Source: Mesorhizobium ciceri biovar biserrulae WSM1271 (GTDB taxonomy: Bacteria > Pseudomonadota > Alphaproteobacteria > Rhizobiales > Rhizobiaceae). From it: DNA of 64,000 nucleotides. The stretch is from positions 5,107,501-5,171,500 of the forward strand of contig NC_014923.1 of the NCBI RefSeq assembly GCF_000185905.1, written 5' to 3'. Positions 53,986 to 62,916 of the stretch are shown one piece after another. Within the stretch, counting starts at the first letter, position 1. The number at the start of each line of letters is the position of its first letter. The notes below the pieces were generated by a model. The model was not told the DNA's origin. It made no database searches and saw only the letters and a program-made list of their open reading frames with translations. The translations under genes were made by a program, and so were the position numbers.

Positions 53986-54582
53986 ATGTTCGCGCTCCCT
54001 TTCTTTCGCCGTGACCTGCCGGCACTGAAGGGCGACCGTGTCACGCTGCGCGTGCCGTTCACCAACGACTATCGCGAGTGGGCGGCGGTGCGCGGGGAAA
54101 GCCGCGCCTTCCTCGAACCATGGGAGCCACGCTGGACTCCCGATGAACTCGACCGCAACGCATGGCGGCTGCGCATCAGCCGCTACCGCGAGGATTATGC
54201 TCAGGGAACCGCTATCGCCTTCTTTATCTTCGAGAGGAGCAGCGGCAAGCTTGCCGGCGGCATCACGCTCGGCAACATACGCCATGGCGTCTCGCAAAGC
54301 GGCCATGTCGGCTACTGGATCGGCGAGCGCTTCGGCGGCCGCGGCCTGATGACCGACGCGGTCAAGGTGGTGACCCGCTTCGCCTTCGATACGCTGAGGT
54401 TGCACCGGATCGAAGCGGCCTGTATTCCCGACAATATCAGGTCGATCCGCGTGCTTGAAAAAGCCGGATTTCGGCGCGAAGGACTGCTGCGATCCTATCT
54501 CAGGATCAACGGCATCTGGCAGGACCACTACCTCTACGCCCGGATCGCGGACGATCCGCCGGGCGTTGGAACGAAGGACTGA
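53986..54582 (+). CDS. GNAT family N-acetyltransferase (RimJ/RimL-like)
   Basis: The 198-residue protein has a RimJ-type GNAT core: LKGDRVTLRVPFTNDY, GHVGYWIGERFGGRGLMTDA (acetyl-CoA-binding motif A) and RIEAACIPDNIRSIRVLEKA. It starts 15 bases after the M16 stop and ends three bases before the next gene's start, so it is part of one operon. Likely protein N-terminal or small-molecule acetylation; the substrate is unknown. Confidence 0.9.
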   Translation: MFALPFFRRDLPALKGDRVTLRVPFTNDYREWAAVRGESRAFLEPWEPRWTPDELDRNAWRLRISRYREDYAQGTAIAFFIFERSSGKLAGGITLGNIRHGVSQSGHVGYWIGERFGGRGLMTDAVKVVTRFAFDTLRLHRIEAACIPDNIRSIRVLEKAGFRREGLLRSYLRINGIWQDHYLYARIADDPPGVGTKD

Positions 54583-54585
54583 TTT

Positions 54586-57474
54586 TTGACGAAATTCCTG
54601 CGCAACGGGCCGCTGTTCGCCATTGTCCTCGCGACACTCCTGACGCTGTGGGCGGCATCGTCGGCCTTCGCCGTCGAGCCGATCAAGATCGCCCGCGACG
54701 ACGTCGCGCTCGACCTTTCCGGCGCCGTCGAGATCTACCGCAACCAGGGCGAGAATTTCCAGGTGTCGACCGCGCCGGGTCCGGACGGCATCGTGCGGCG
54801 CATCGAGGTCGAGGCCAATGATGCCCGTTCGACCGGCGACTGGGCTGTCTTCGCGCTCGCCAACACCACCGACCAGCAGCTCGACCGGCTGATCGTCGCA
54901 CCGCATTTCCGCCTGGTGAATTCCGGCATCTTCTGGCCGGATCTGGGCTCGACCCGCATCGCTGCCATCACGCCCAGCGAAGGCTTCGCGCTCGACCGCC
55001 AGACCAGTCCCGACGCCGACGTTTTCCGGGTGACGCTGAACCCCGGCACGGTGATCACCTTCATCGCCGAACTGGCCTCGCCGAAGCTGCCGCAGGTCTA
55101 CCTCTGGGATCCCGAATCCTACAAGGACTCGGTCAATTCCTACACGCTGTTTCGCGGCATCGTCATCGGCATTGCGGGCCTGCTGGCGCTGTTCCTGACC
55201 ATCCTTTTCGTGGTCAAGGGGACCTCGATGTTCCCCGCGACCGCCGCGCTTGCCTGGGCGGTACTGGCCTATATCTGCGTCGATTTCGGCTTCCTCAACA
55301 AGGTCATCGAGATCTCGCCCGGCAATGAGCAGATGTGGCGGGCGGGGACGGAGGTGGCACTGGCGGGAACCTTCGTGGTGTTCCTGTTCGCCTATCTCAA
55401 CCTCAACCGATGGCACGGCCATTTCAGTTATGGCGCGCTGGTCTGGATACTCGGGCTGGTGCTGATCGCCGGCGTCGCGATCGTCGATCCCGCGGTCGCC
55501 GCCGGCATCGCCAGGCTGTCCTTCGCCGCCACCGCACTGACGGGGCTTGGCCTGATCATCTTCCTCGGGATTCGTGGTTATGATCGTGCGATCATGCTGG
55601 TGCCCAGTTGGGTCATGGTGCTGTTGTGGCTATGCGGATCGTGGATGGCGATCACCGGCATGCTCGACAACGACATCGCCCAGCCGGCCCTGGGCGGCGG
55701 GCTGATCCTGATCATCCTGCTGATCGGCTTCACTGTCATGCAGCATGCCTTTGCCGGCGGCGCGCTGCATCAGGGCCTGTTCTCCGATCTGGAGCGGCAG
55801 GCGCTTGCCGTCGCCGGATCGGGCGACACGGTATGGGACTGGGACGTGCTGCGCGACCGCGTCGTCACCAAGCCCGATGTCAGCATCCAACTCGGGCTGG
55901 CGCCGAACAGCCTCGGCGGTGCGGCGCGTAACTGGCTGCCGGTGCTGCATGCCGACGACCGCGACACGTTCCGCACGACGCTCGACGTCGTGCTCGAGCA
56001 CCGGCGCGGCCGGGTGTCGCAGAACTTCCGACTGCGCGGCGCTGACGGCCACTATCACTGGTTCTCGCTGCGTGCGCGCCCGGTCATCGGATCCGATGGA
56101 GAGGTCATCCGCTGCGTCGGCACCATGGTCGACGTGACGGAGCAGAAAAAGTCCGAGGAAAGGCTGCTGCACGATGCCGTGCACGACAACCTGACCGGCC
56201 TGCCGAACCGCGAACTTTTGATGAACCGGCTGGAAGCGATCATCTCGATCGCGCGCACCGAAGAGAAGGTGCGTCCGACCGTCTTCGTCATCGACATCGA
56301 CCGTTTCAAGCAGGTCAATGACGGGCTCGGCATCTCGGCCGGCGACACCATCCTCTTGACCATCGCGCGTCGCCTGCACCGGCTGCTCAAGCCGAAGGAC
56401 TCGCTGTCGCGCTTTGCCGGCGACCAGTTCGCGCTGATGCTGTTGTCCGAACAGGACCCGGCCCGCATCGCCGCCGTGGCGGATGCCATCAAGCATGCCA
56501 TCAACAATCCGATCACCTTTGCCAAGCGCGAGATCGTGCTGACCGCCTCGATCGGATTGATCACCTGGAATTCGCCACAGATGTCGGCCGAGGACATGGT
56601 CAAGGATGCCGAGCTTGCCATGCATCAGGCCAAGCGCTTCGGCGGCGACAGGATCGAGCCGTTCCGTCCGGCTTTCCGCACTGTCGGCACCGACAGGCTG
56701 CAGTTCGAATCCGACCTGCGCCGCGCCATCGAGCGACGCGAATTCACCCTTGCCTACCAGCCGATCGTGCGGCTCGAGGACGGCAGCGTCGCCGGCTTCG
56801 AGGCGCTGCTGCGCTGGGACCACCCGCGCCGCGGCATGATCCCGCCGGCGGATTTCATCCCGGTCGCCGAAAGCTGCGGCCTGATCGTGCAGCTCGGCCT
56901 GTTTGCCATGCAGCAAGCGGCGGAAGACCTCGCCAGCTGGCAAAAGCAGATCGGCGACGCGCCGCTGTCGGTCTCGGTGAATCTGTCCAGCCGCCAGTTG
57001 ATCCGCCGCGACCTGGTCAGCGACGTCCGCTCGGTCATCGCTCGGGCCAACCTGAAGCCGCGCTGCTTCCGGCTCGAACTCACCGAATCGCTTGTCATGG
57101 ACAATCCCGAGCAGACCGCCCATGTGCTGACCAAGCTGAAGCAGCTCGGCATCGGCCTGTCGCTGGACGATTTCGGCACCGGCTATTCCTCATTGGCCTA
57201 TCTGACGCGTTTCCCCTTCGACACCATCAAGATCGACAAGAGCTTCGTCGACGACAACACGCCCAAGCGCGCGGTGCTGCTGAAATCGATGGTCAACATG
57301 GCGCATGAACTCGGCCTGTCCGTCGTCGCCGAGGGCATTTCGGACGAGAGCGACGCGCTGGAACTGCGCCAGATGGGCTGCGAATATGTCCAGAGCTTCA
57401 TGTTCGGCGCGCCGATGCCGGGCGACCAGGTGCTGAAGACGCTGAAAGAGCAGTATCCGCTGACGCAAGCGTAA
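54586..57474 (+). CDS. Membrane GGDEF/EAL protein with 7TMR-DISM and PAS; degenerate GGDEF
   Basis: The 962-residue protein has a signal peptide (1-29), an extracellular DISM-like beta domain (30-180), about seven membrane helices (185-395), a PAS domain (400-515), GGDEF (530-690) and EAL (700-950). The GGDEF signature is RFAGDQF (AGDQF) near residue 608, so diguanylate cyclase activity is unlikely. The EAL site looks intact: FEALLRW, SVNLSSRQL, RLELTES, LDDFGTGYSSL, IKIDKSF, VVAEGI and EYVQSFMFG. It is predicted to be a c-di-GMP phosphodiesterase controlled by an outside signal. The start is a TTG after GAAGGA. Confidence 0.9.
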   Translation: MTKFLRNGPLFAIVLATLLTLWAASSAFAVEPIKIARDDVALDLSGAVEIYRNQGENFQVSTAPGPDGIVRRIEVEANDARSTGDWAVFALANTTDQQLDRLIVAPHFRLVNSGIFWPDLGSTRIAAITPSEGFALDRQTSPDADVFRVTLNPGTVITFIAELASPKLPQVYLWDPESYKDSVNSYTLFRGIVIGIAGLLALFLTILFVVKGTSMFPATAALAWAVLAYICVDFGFLNKVIEISPGNEQMWRAGTEVALAGTFVVFLFAYLNLNRWHGHFSYGALVWILGLVLIAGVAIVDPAVAAGIARLSFAATALTGLGLIIFLGIRGYDRAIMLVPSWVMVLLWLCGSWMAITGMLDNDIAQPALGGGLILIILLIGFTVMQHAFAGGALHQGLFSDLERQALAVAGSGDTVWDWDVLRDRVVTKPDVSIQLGLAPNSLGGAARNWLPVLHADDRDTFRTTLDVVLEHRRGRVSQNFRLRGADGHYHWFSLRARPVIGSDGEVIRCVGTMVDVTEQKKSEERLLHDAVHDNLTGLPNRELLMNRLEAIISIARTEEKVRPTVFVIDIDRFKQVNDGLGISAGDTILLTIARRLHRLLKPKDSLSRFAGDQFALMLLSEQDPARIAAVADAIKHAINNPITFAKREIVLTASIGLITWNSPQMSAEDMVKDAELAMHQAKRFGGDRIEPFRPAFRTVGTDRLQFESDLRRAIERREFTLAYQPIVRLEDGSVAGFEALLRWDHPRRGMIPPADFIPVAESCGLIVQLGLFAMQQAAEDLASWQKQIGDAPLSVSVNLSSRQLIRRDLVSDVRSVIARANLKPRCFRLELTESLVMDNPEQTAHVLTKLKQLGIGLSLDDFGTGYSSLAYLTRFPFDTIKIDKSFVDDNTPKRAVLLKSMVNMAHELGLSVVAEGISDESDALELRQMGCEYVQSFMFGAPMPGDQVLKTLKEQYPLTQA

Positions 57475-57479
57475 ACGGA

Positions 57480-58172
57480 TCAGGCGTGTCCGGCCGCCAA
57501 GCTGAGATGGGCGAGGTCGATACCGATCGAGGCGAGGATCCGGTCGTATTTGCGCTCGATATCGGTGTCGAACAGAAGCTCGGCACTGGCCGGACAGGTC
57601 AGCCAGCCATTTTCTGCGATCTCGGTCTCCAGCTGGCCGGCGCCCCAGCCGGAATAGCCGAGCGCCATCAGCGCATGACGGGGTCCGCGGCCGGACGATA
57701 TGGCGCGCAATATGTCGACGGTCGCCGTCAGGCAGATGTCGTCGGAAACGGTCAGCGACGATTCCACCCGATAGTCGCCCGAATGCAGGACGAAGCCCCG
57801 GCTGCGATCCACGGGGCCGCCATTGCGCACGACGAAATCGCGGGCCTGAGCCGGCAAGCGGATTGCCTCCTGCTCGTTCATGATGCCCAGTTGCACGAGC
57901 AAGTCCGGAAACAGCATCTGCTGCGTCTGGTTGATGATCAGGCCCATGGCGCCTTCATCGGAATGGGCGCAGACATAGATGACCGAGCGCGTGAAACGGT
58001 CGTCCTTCATGCCGGGCATGGCAATCAGGAACTGATCGTCGAGAAAGCCGCGACTGGCGACCGTCTTCTTGTGGCGCAACAAGTCCATGAAGGGAGCGTA
58101 ACGCGTTTCCAAAGCGTCGAAAAGATGCGCCGTGCTGGATTCGACCAAAGCCTGTGGCGGCGGCTCGAACAT
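57480..58172 (-). CDS. YqgE/AlgH family protein
   Basis: The 230-residue protein matches DUF179: GFLDDQFLIAMPGMKDDRF, SVIYVCAHSDEGAMGLIINQ and RHALMALGYSGWGAGQLE. The ATG at 58172 has a strong GAGGGAGAAG ribosome-binding site, so the longer form is chosen although many relatives start near residue 29. It faces the EAL gene with only five bases between stops. Molecular function is not established. Confidence 0.93.
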   Translation of the reverse strand: MFEPPPQALVESSTAHLFDALETRYAPFMDLLRHKKTVASRGFLDDQFLIAMPGMKDDRFTRSVIYVCAHSDEGAMGLIINQTQQMLFPDLLVQLGIMNEQEAIRLPAQARDFVVRNGGPVDRSRGFVLHSGDYRVESSLTVSDDICLTATVDILRAISSGRGPRHALMALGYSGWGAGQLETEIAENGWLTCPASAELLFDTDIERKYDRILASIGIDLAHLSLAAGHA

Positions 58173-58258
58173 TCTTCTCCCTCGAAGTCACGCAAATATG
58201 ATACCGGCAAGGCCATGAAATCATTGCGCGGCCACGAACGGACGATCAAATCACCGCC

Positions 58259-59065
58259 ATGCGAACCTTGAAAATCCTGCTGCTCGGCGCCGCCATCGGA
58301 TCGGCCACCGCTCTTCCCGCCGCCGCCTCTTCGTCGGCGTGGTACAACAGCGAAGGCGGCAAGGTCCGGCTGGTTACATCAGGCAAAGCCGACGATGCCG
58401 GCCGCATACAGGGCGTTCTCGACATAGCGCTCAAGCCCGGCTGGAAGACATATTGGCGCGATCCGGGAGACGCGGGCGTGCCGCCGCAACTCGACATTTC
58501 GGCCAGCACCAACATCGCCGACGCCGCTCTGTCGTTTCCGGCGCCGCAGCGCCATGACGACGGCTATGGCAAATGGGCGGGCTACAACTATCCGGTCTCT
58601 CTGCCGGTGACATTCACGCTGGCGACGCCGAACCAGCCGGCGGTGATCGATGCCGACATCTTTCTCGGCATCTGCGAAACGATCTGCATTCCGGTGCAGA
58701 CGCGGCTGACCGTCGACCCCGCCTCCGATCCGGACAATGCCGAGGACGCGGCGCTGGTGAAGGCGAGTTTTACGGCACTGCCTGCGCCCGCGAGGTCCGA
58801 TTTCGGCATCAATGTGCTGCCGGGCGACCATGAGACGCTGATTGTCGAGGCGAGCTTTCCCGGCGATCCGGCGGCGGCGGACTTCTTCGTTGCCGGCGAG
58901 CGGGACTACATGTTCGGCACCCCGGCCCGCAGCGAAAAGGACGGCAAGCTGATTTTCACCGTGCCGATCCTCGACCGCCCCTCGACGACGCCGACCGATG
59001 GCGGGCTTCACTATACGCTGACGAGTGCGGCGGGCGCTGTCGAAGGGGTTCTGCCTTTCCCTTGA
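58259..59065 (+). CDS. DsbD N-terminal-domain-like periplasmic protein
   Basis: The 268-residue protein has a signal peptide (TLKILLLGAAIGSATAL then PAAASS) and a domain like the DsbD alpha domain: YNSEGGKVRLVTSGKAD, LKPGWKTYWRDPGDAG, and the paired cysteines in GICETICIPVQ. The membrane beta and thioredoxin gamma domains of full DsbD are absent. It may accept electrons from a separate CcdA/DsbD membrane protein to reduce periplasmic thiols, but that partner is not in the window. Confidence 0.85.
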   Translation: MRTLKILLLGAAIGSATALPAAASSSAWYNSEGGKVRLVTSGKADDAGRIQGVLDIALKPGWKTYWRDPGDAGVPPQLDISASTNIADAALSFPAPQRHDDGYGKWAGYNYPVSLPVTFTLATPNQPAVIDADIFLGICETICIPVQTRLTVDPASDPDNAEDAALVKASFTALPAPARSDFGINVLPGDHETLIVEASFPGDPAAADFFVAGERDYMFGTPARSEKDGKLIFTVPILDRPSTTPTDGGLHYTLTSAAGAVEGVLPFP

Positions 59066-59150
59066 TCCAGCCCATCGCAACGGTTGCAGGAAGCCGTTGG
59101 GTTCGCTACGCAAAGACACGTCCTTCCCCATTTTCCCAAGCGAGGAATCC

Positions 59151-59633
59151 ATGACCATTTCCGTTGGCGACAAGCTGCCTGACGTGACCTTCAAGACGAT
59201 GACCGACGACGGCGCCAAGCCGATCACCGGGGCCGAGATCTTCCCGGGCAAAAAGGTCGTTCTGTTTGGAGTTCCCGGCGCCTTCACGCCGACCTGCAGC
59301 AACAACCACTTGCCCGGCTATCTCGAGAACCATGACGCCATCCTGGCGCGCGGCGTCGACACCATCGCCGTCGTTTCGGTCAATGACGTCCATGTCATGG
59401 GCGCCTGGGCGCGCTTCACCGGCGGCGAGAGCAAGATCCTGTTCCTGGCCGACGGCAGTGGCGATTTCGCCAAGGCAGTGGGCCTTGACAATGACCTTTC
59501 CGCCAGCGGCATGGGGCTGCGTTCGAAACGATTTTCGATGATCGTCGACGACGGCAAGGTCACCGCGCTCAATGTCGAGACCAAGCCCGGTGTCGACGAG
59601 TCCGGCGCGGCCCATATTCTGGGACAGCTCTGA
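59151..59633 (+). CDS. Peroxiredoxin (Prx5-type)
   Basis: The 160-residue protein has the peroxidatic Cys in GVPGAFTPTCSNNHLPGY, followed by VSVNDVHVMGAWAR and GLRSKRFSMIVDDGKV, typical of atypical 2-Cys/1-Cys Prx5-like enzymes. Only one Cys is seen, so an external reductant such as glutaredoxin is likely. The ATG at 59151 is preceded by GCGAGGAA. It detoxifies hydroperoxides in the cytoplasm. Confidence 0.93.
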   Translation: MTISVGDKLPDVTFKTMTDDGAKPITGAEIFPGKKVVLFGVPGAFTPTCSNNHLPGYLENHDAILARGVDTIAVVSVNDVHVMGAWARFTGGESKILFLADGSGDFAKAVGLDNDLSASGMGLRSKRFSMIVDDGKVTALNVETKPGVDESGAAHILGQL

Positions 59634-59705
59634 ACTTCAGTGCGCCTTCGGCCGCAACGGCGATGGCGCTTGTGGTTCATGGCTTGCTTTGGGGGGATCC
59701 TAGCG

Positions 59706-60182
59706 ATGTTTGACATCTTCTGGCGCGCTATCGCGATCGGCGTCGGCGCCACCGTGCTGATGGATCTCTGGGCCATCTTCCTGCACAAGGCGTTCGGCCA
59801 GCCACGGCCGAACTGGGGGCCGGTCGGCCGCTGGGTCTGGCATCTCCGTGACAAGGTCTTTCACGACGATATCGGCGATACAGCACCATACGCGCATGAA
59901 AAGGCGCTGGGTTGGGCCTTTCACTATTTTGTCGGCATCATCTACGGCATCATCCTGGTGGTGCTGGCCGGAGCGGGCTGGCTTGCCGCGCCGACATTTC
60001 TGCCGGCCTTCATCCTCGGCATTGTCACCGTCGGCGCCGGCTGGTTCCTGCTGGCACCCGGCATGGGCGCCGGCTGGGCCGCCTCGAAGCGGCCCAACCC
60101 GATGCGGATCCGGGCGCTGAACCTGGTGTCGCACACGGTGTTCGCACTTGGGCTTTGGGGCACGGCGCTGCTGATACGATAA
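59706..60182 (+). CDS. DUF2938 membrane protein
   Basis: The 158-residue integral membrane protein has about four helices. IAIGVGATVLMDLWAIFLH and NWGPVGRWVWHL and a conserved FHYFVGIIYG segment match DUF2938. The ATG at 59706 has GGGGGA upstream. Its function is unknown. It follows the peroxiredoxin gene by 72 bases and may be co-transcribed. Confidence 0.82.
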   Translation: MFDIFWRAIAIGVGATVLMDLWAIFLHKAFGQPRPNWGPVGRWVWHLRDKVFHDDIGDTAPYAHEKALGWAFHYFVGIIYGIILVVLAGAGWLAAPTFLPAFILGIVTVGAGWFLLAPGMGAGWAASKRPNPMRIRALNLVSHTVFALGLWGTALLIR

Positions 60183-60186
60183 GCGC

Positions 60187-60318
60187 TTACGGCTGTGTCG
60201 GCCTGTCGATCGGCTGCCAGCCGTAGACAACGGAATGCGCGCCGATATCGTAGTAGTTGCCGCCGCCCGCTGGCTGATCCGCTTCTTCGTACCCGAGCCG
60301 CGCCGCTCCTGAATTCAA
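60187..60318 (-). CDS. Possible 43-residue protein coupled to rnhA
   Basis: A TTG overlapping the rnhA stop (TTGA) opens a 43-codon frame that reads RLGYEEADQPAGGGNYYDIG and then AHSVVYGWQPIDRPTQP. The composition looks protein-like, with little low-complexity sequence, and it fills the gap to the convergent DUF2938 gene. An 8-bp hairpin (60188-60225, TACGGCTG/CAGCCGTA) overlaps its end. It may be a real small gene, the tail of a decayed gene, or chance. Confidence 0.3.
   Translation of the reverse strand: MNSGAARLGYEEADQPAGGGNYYDIGAHSVVYGWQPIDRPTQP
60188..60225. terminator. Long-loop hairpin between DUF2938 and rnhA
   Basis: Perfect 8-bp arms TACGGCTG and CAGCCGTA are separated by 22 bases, six bases after the DUF2938 stop. 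It is a possible terminator for either strand. Confidence 0.35.
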
Positions 60319-60845
60319 TAGCTCTGGGTCGAGCGCCGCACCTTCGCGACTGCCGGCTGTTTTGCCGGCGCAGCAGGCTTTGGCGCTGCTGCAGGCTTGA
60401 ACGGGCCTTTCTTGAACGGCGCCATGCCTTCGCGCGCGAGTTCGTCGGCGCGCTCGTTCTCGACATGGCCGTCATGGCCCTTGACCCAGTTCCAGGTGAC
60501 CTTGTGGCGCTTGTTGGCCTCGTCGAGCGCCTGCCAGAGTTCACCGTTCTTGACAGGCTTCTTGTCGGCGGTCTTCCAGCCGTTCTTCTTCCAGCCGTGG
60601 ATCCACTTGGAAATGCCGTCCATGACGTATTTGCTGTCAGTGTGAAGCTCGACCGTGCACGGTTCCTTCAGCGCGTTCAGCGCCGAAATAGCGGCCAACA
60701 GTTCCATCCGGTTGTTGGTCGTCTCGGCCTCACCGCCGGAAAGCTCCTTGGTGGTGCCGTTGAAGCGCAGGATCGCGCCCCAGCCGCCAGGGCCGGGATT
60801 GCCCGAACAAGCGCCGTCGGTGAAGATCTCAACCTGTTTGCTCAT
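60315..60845 (-). CDS. rnhA: Ribonuclease HI
   Basis: This 176-residue enzyme cleaves RNA in RNA-DNA hybrids. The DEDD residues are visible in FTDGACSGNPG, NNRMELLA, HTDSKYVMDGI and NERADELA. A C-terminal Pro/Ala/Lys-rich tail of about 30 residues (KPAAAPKPAAPAKQP) extends beyond the usual 150-residue fold. The ATG at 60845 is four bases after the thrB stop, indicating an operon; an in-frame ATG at 60863 overlaps thrB and is less likely. Confidence 0.96.
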   Translation of the reverse strand: MSKQVEIFTDGACSGNPGPGGWGAILRFNGTTKELSGGEAETTNNRMELLAAISALNALKEPCTVELHTDSKYVMDGISKWIHGWKKNGWKTADKKPVKNGELWQALDEANKRHKVTWNWVKGHDGHVENERADELAREGMAPFKKGPFKPAAAPKPAAPAKQPAVAKVRRSTQSY

Positions 60846-60849
60846 GATA

Positions 60850-61812
60850 TCAGGCCAATCCATATTCCGAAGGAGATTTGATCGCCCGGTGGAACCGCAT
60901 CCTTCTGATGTATTCGGTCGGATCGCGTTTCATCACCAGCCCGCCATCGGGGACGGTCAGCCAGTCGTATAGCCGGGTCAGCATGAAGCGCAACGCCGAA
61001 CCGCGCGCCAGCATCGGCAGCGCAGCCTTTTCCTGATCGCTCAGGGGCCGGACGCTCTGGTAGCCGGCGAGCAGCGCCTTGCCCTTGGTCAGGTTGAAGG
61101 AAAAATCCTTCTCGAAGCACCAGGCGTTGAGGCAGGTGGCGACATCGTAGGCATAGAGGTCGTCGCAGGCGAAATAGAAGTCGATCAGGCCGGAGAGCTT
61201 TTCGCCGAGGAAGAAAACGTTGTCCGGGAAAAGATCGGCATGAATGATGCCTTGCGGCAGGTCTTTGGGCCAGTTGCGCTCAAAATCGGCAAAGTCGGCA
61301 TCAACCTCGGCCGCTAGGCCCGGCTCGACCTCGTCGGCGCGGTCGCGCGCTGCGTCCCAGAGCTTGCGCCAGCCGTCGATGGCCAGGGCATTCGGACGCG
61401 TCATCGAAAAATCGGCGCCGGCCAGATGCAATTGCGCCAACGCCTTGCCGACCTCGGCACAATGCGTGGCTGTGGGCCGCCGCAACGAAAGCCCTTCCAG
61501 GAAGGTGATGATGACCGCCGGCCGGCCGGCGAGCGTGCCGATGACGCTGCCGTCATGGGCGGTCACCGGCAGCGGGCAGGACACGCCCTTGTAGGAGAGA
61601 TGGCCCATCAGCCCGAGGAAAAACGGCAGATCCGCCTTCTCGACGCGTTTCTCATAGAGCGTCAGGATGTAGGAGCCGCTCGAGGTGTGCAGCAGGAAGT
61701 TCGAGTTCTCGGTGCCTTCGGCGATGCCCTTGTAGGACAGGAGATCGCCGACCGGATAGTGCTTCAGGAATGCGCCGAGTTCGCCTTCCGCGACGTCAGT
61801 GTAGACCGCCAT
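60850..61812 (-). CDS. thrB: Homoserine kinase (APH-fold type)
   Basis: This 320-residue enzyme makes O-phosphohomoserine, the substrate of threonine synthase. It belongs to the aminoglycoside-phosphotransferase-like homoserine kinase group of proteobacteria: EGTENSNFLLHTSSGSYILT, catalytic GIIHADLFPDNVFF and GLIDFYFACDDLYAYD. It lies between ispH and rnhA in the standard rhizobial order with only 4-5 bases between genes. Confidence 0.95.
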   Translation of the reverse strand: MAVYTDVAEGELGAFLKHYPVGDLLSYKGIAEGTENSNFLLHTSSGSYILTLYEKRVEKADLPFFLGLMGHLSYKGVSCPLPVTAHDGSVIGTLAGRPAVIITFLEGLSLRRPTATHCAEVGKALAQLHLAGADFSMTRPNALAIDGWRKLWDAARDRADEVEPGLAAEVDADFADFERNWPKDLPQGIIHADLFPDNVFFLGEKLSGLIDFYFACDDLYAYDVATCLNAWCFEKDFSFNLTKGKALLAGYQSVRPLSDQEKAALPMLARGSALRFMLTRLYDWLTVPDGGLVMKRDPTEYIRRMRFHRAIKSPSEYGLA

Positions 61813-61817
61813 GTGCC

Positions 61818-62828
61818 TTACGCGGCTCCATTGACGAAGGCCATGTCGGCCCGCGTCAGTTCGACATCGCGCAGTACCCGCATGACCGGAAAATCCTCCG
61901 TTTCCGTGGCCGTGATGGCCAGATCGATCGTGACATCGAAGCGCTGCCGGAACGCGTCGATGATCTCGTCGACGATGATTTCGGGCGCCGACGCGCCGGC
62001 CGACAGGCCGAGCGTCGAAATGTTGCCGATGTCATTCCACGGAATCTCGGCGGCGCGCTGCACGAGAAGCGACATGGTGGCGCCTGCACGCTCCGCCACT
62101 TCGACAAGTCGTCGCGAATTGGATGAATTCGGCGCGCCGACGATCAGGTAGAGATCGGCGCCCGGCGCGGTGTCCTTGACGGCTTCCTGGCGGTTGGTGG
62201 TGGCATAGCAGATCGATTCCGCCGCTGGCGCCTGCAGCGCCGGAAAGCGATCCTGCAAGGCGCGGATGATGCCGGCGGTGTCCTCGACCGACAATGTGGT
62301 CTGGGTGACGAAGCCTAGCGCCTGCGGATCGACGGGCGAGAGCTTTGCGGCATCGGCTTCGGTTTCGATCAGGGTCACCGCTCCGTCCGGGAGCTGGCCC
62401 ATGGTGCCGATCACCTCGGGATGTCCGGCGTGACCAATCAACAGCACATGACGGCCGAGCCGCTGATGGCGCATCGCCTGCTTGTGGACCTTCGACACCA
62501 GCGGGCAAGTGGCATCGAGATAGAAAAGATTGCGCGCCTTCGCATCCGCCGGCACCGATTTCGGCACGCCATGCGCCGAGAACACGACGGGCGACTGCCG
62601 ATGTTCGGCCGGGATCTCGGAGAGTTCCTCGATGAAGACGGCGCCAAGGCTTTGCAGCCCCTCGACGACGTAGCGGTTGTGCACGATTTCATGGCGGACG
62701 TAGACCGGCGCGCCATATTTCTTCAGCGCCAGCACGACGATCTGGATGGCACGGTCGACACCGGCGCAAAAACCGCGCGGCTGGCAGAGCCGGATCGTCA
62801 GAGGTGGTTTGGTGGTTGTCTGAAGCAT
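61818..62828 (-). CDS. ispH: 4-hydroxy-3-methylbut-2-enyl diphosphate reductase
   Basis: This is the last enzyme of the MEP isoprenoid pathway, a 4Fe-4S (3Fe-4S in crystals) protein. The 336-residue sequence shows the three cluster Cys residues in RGFCAGVDRA, DATCPLVSKVH and SICYATTNRQ, plus HEIVHNRYVVE. It is the start of a tight ispH-thrB-rnhA run. Confidence 0.97.
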   Translation of the reverse strand: MLQTTTKPPLTIRLCQPRGFCAGVDRAIQIVVLALKKYGAPVYVRHEIVHNRYVVEGLQSLGAVFIEELSEIPAEHRQSPVVFSAHGVPKSVPADAKARNLFYLDATCPLVSKVHKQAMRHQRLGRHVLLIGHAGHPEVIGTMGQLPDGAVTLIETEADAAKLSPVDPQALGFVTQTTLSVEDTAGIIRALQDRFPALQAPAAESICYATTNRQEAVKDTAPGADLYLIVGAPNSSNSRRLVEVAERAGATMSLLVQRAAEIPWNDIGNISTLGLSAGASAPEIIVDEIIDAFRQRFDVTIDLAITATETEDFPVMRVLRDVELTRADMAFVNGAA

Positions 62829-62916
62829 TAAATCCGGGCCGGTTGATCAAAGCCGAAATGAGGTGCGCACCCCTGCCCTGTCAAGGGCATCGGTAGAAAG
62901 GGGGCGTCGCTCGCAT

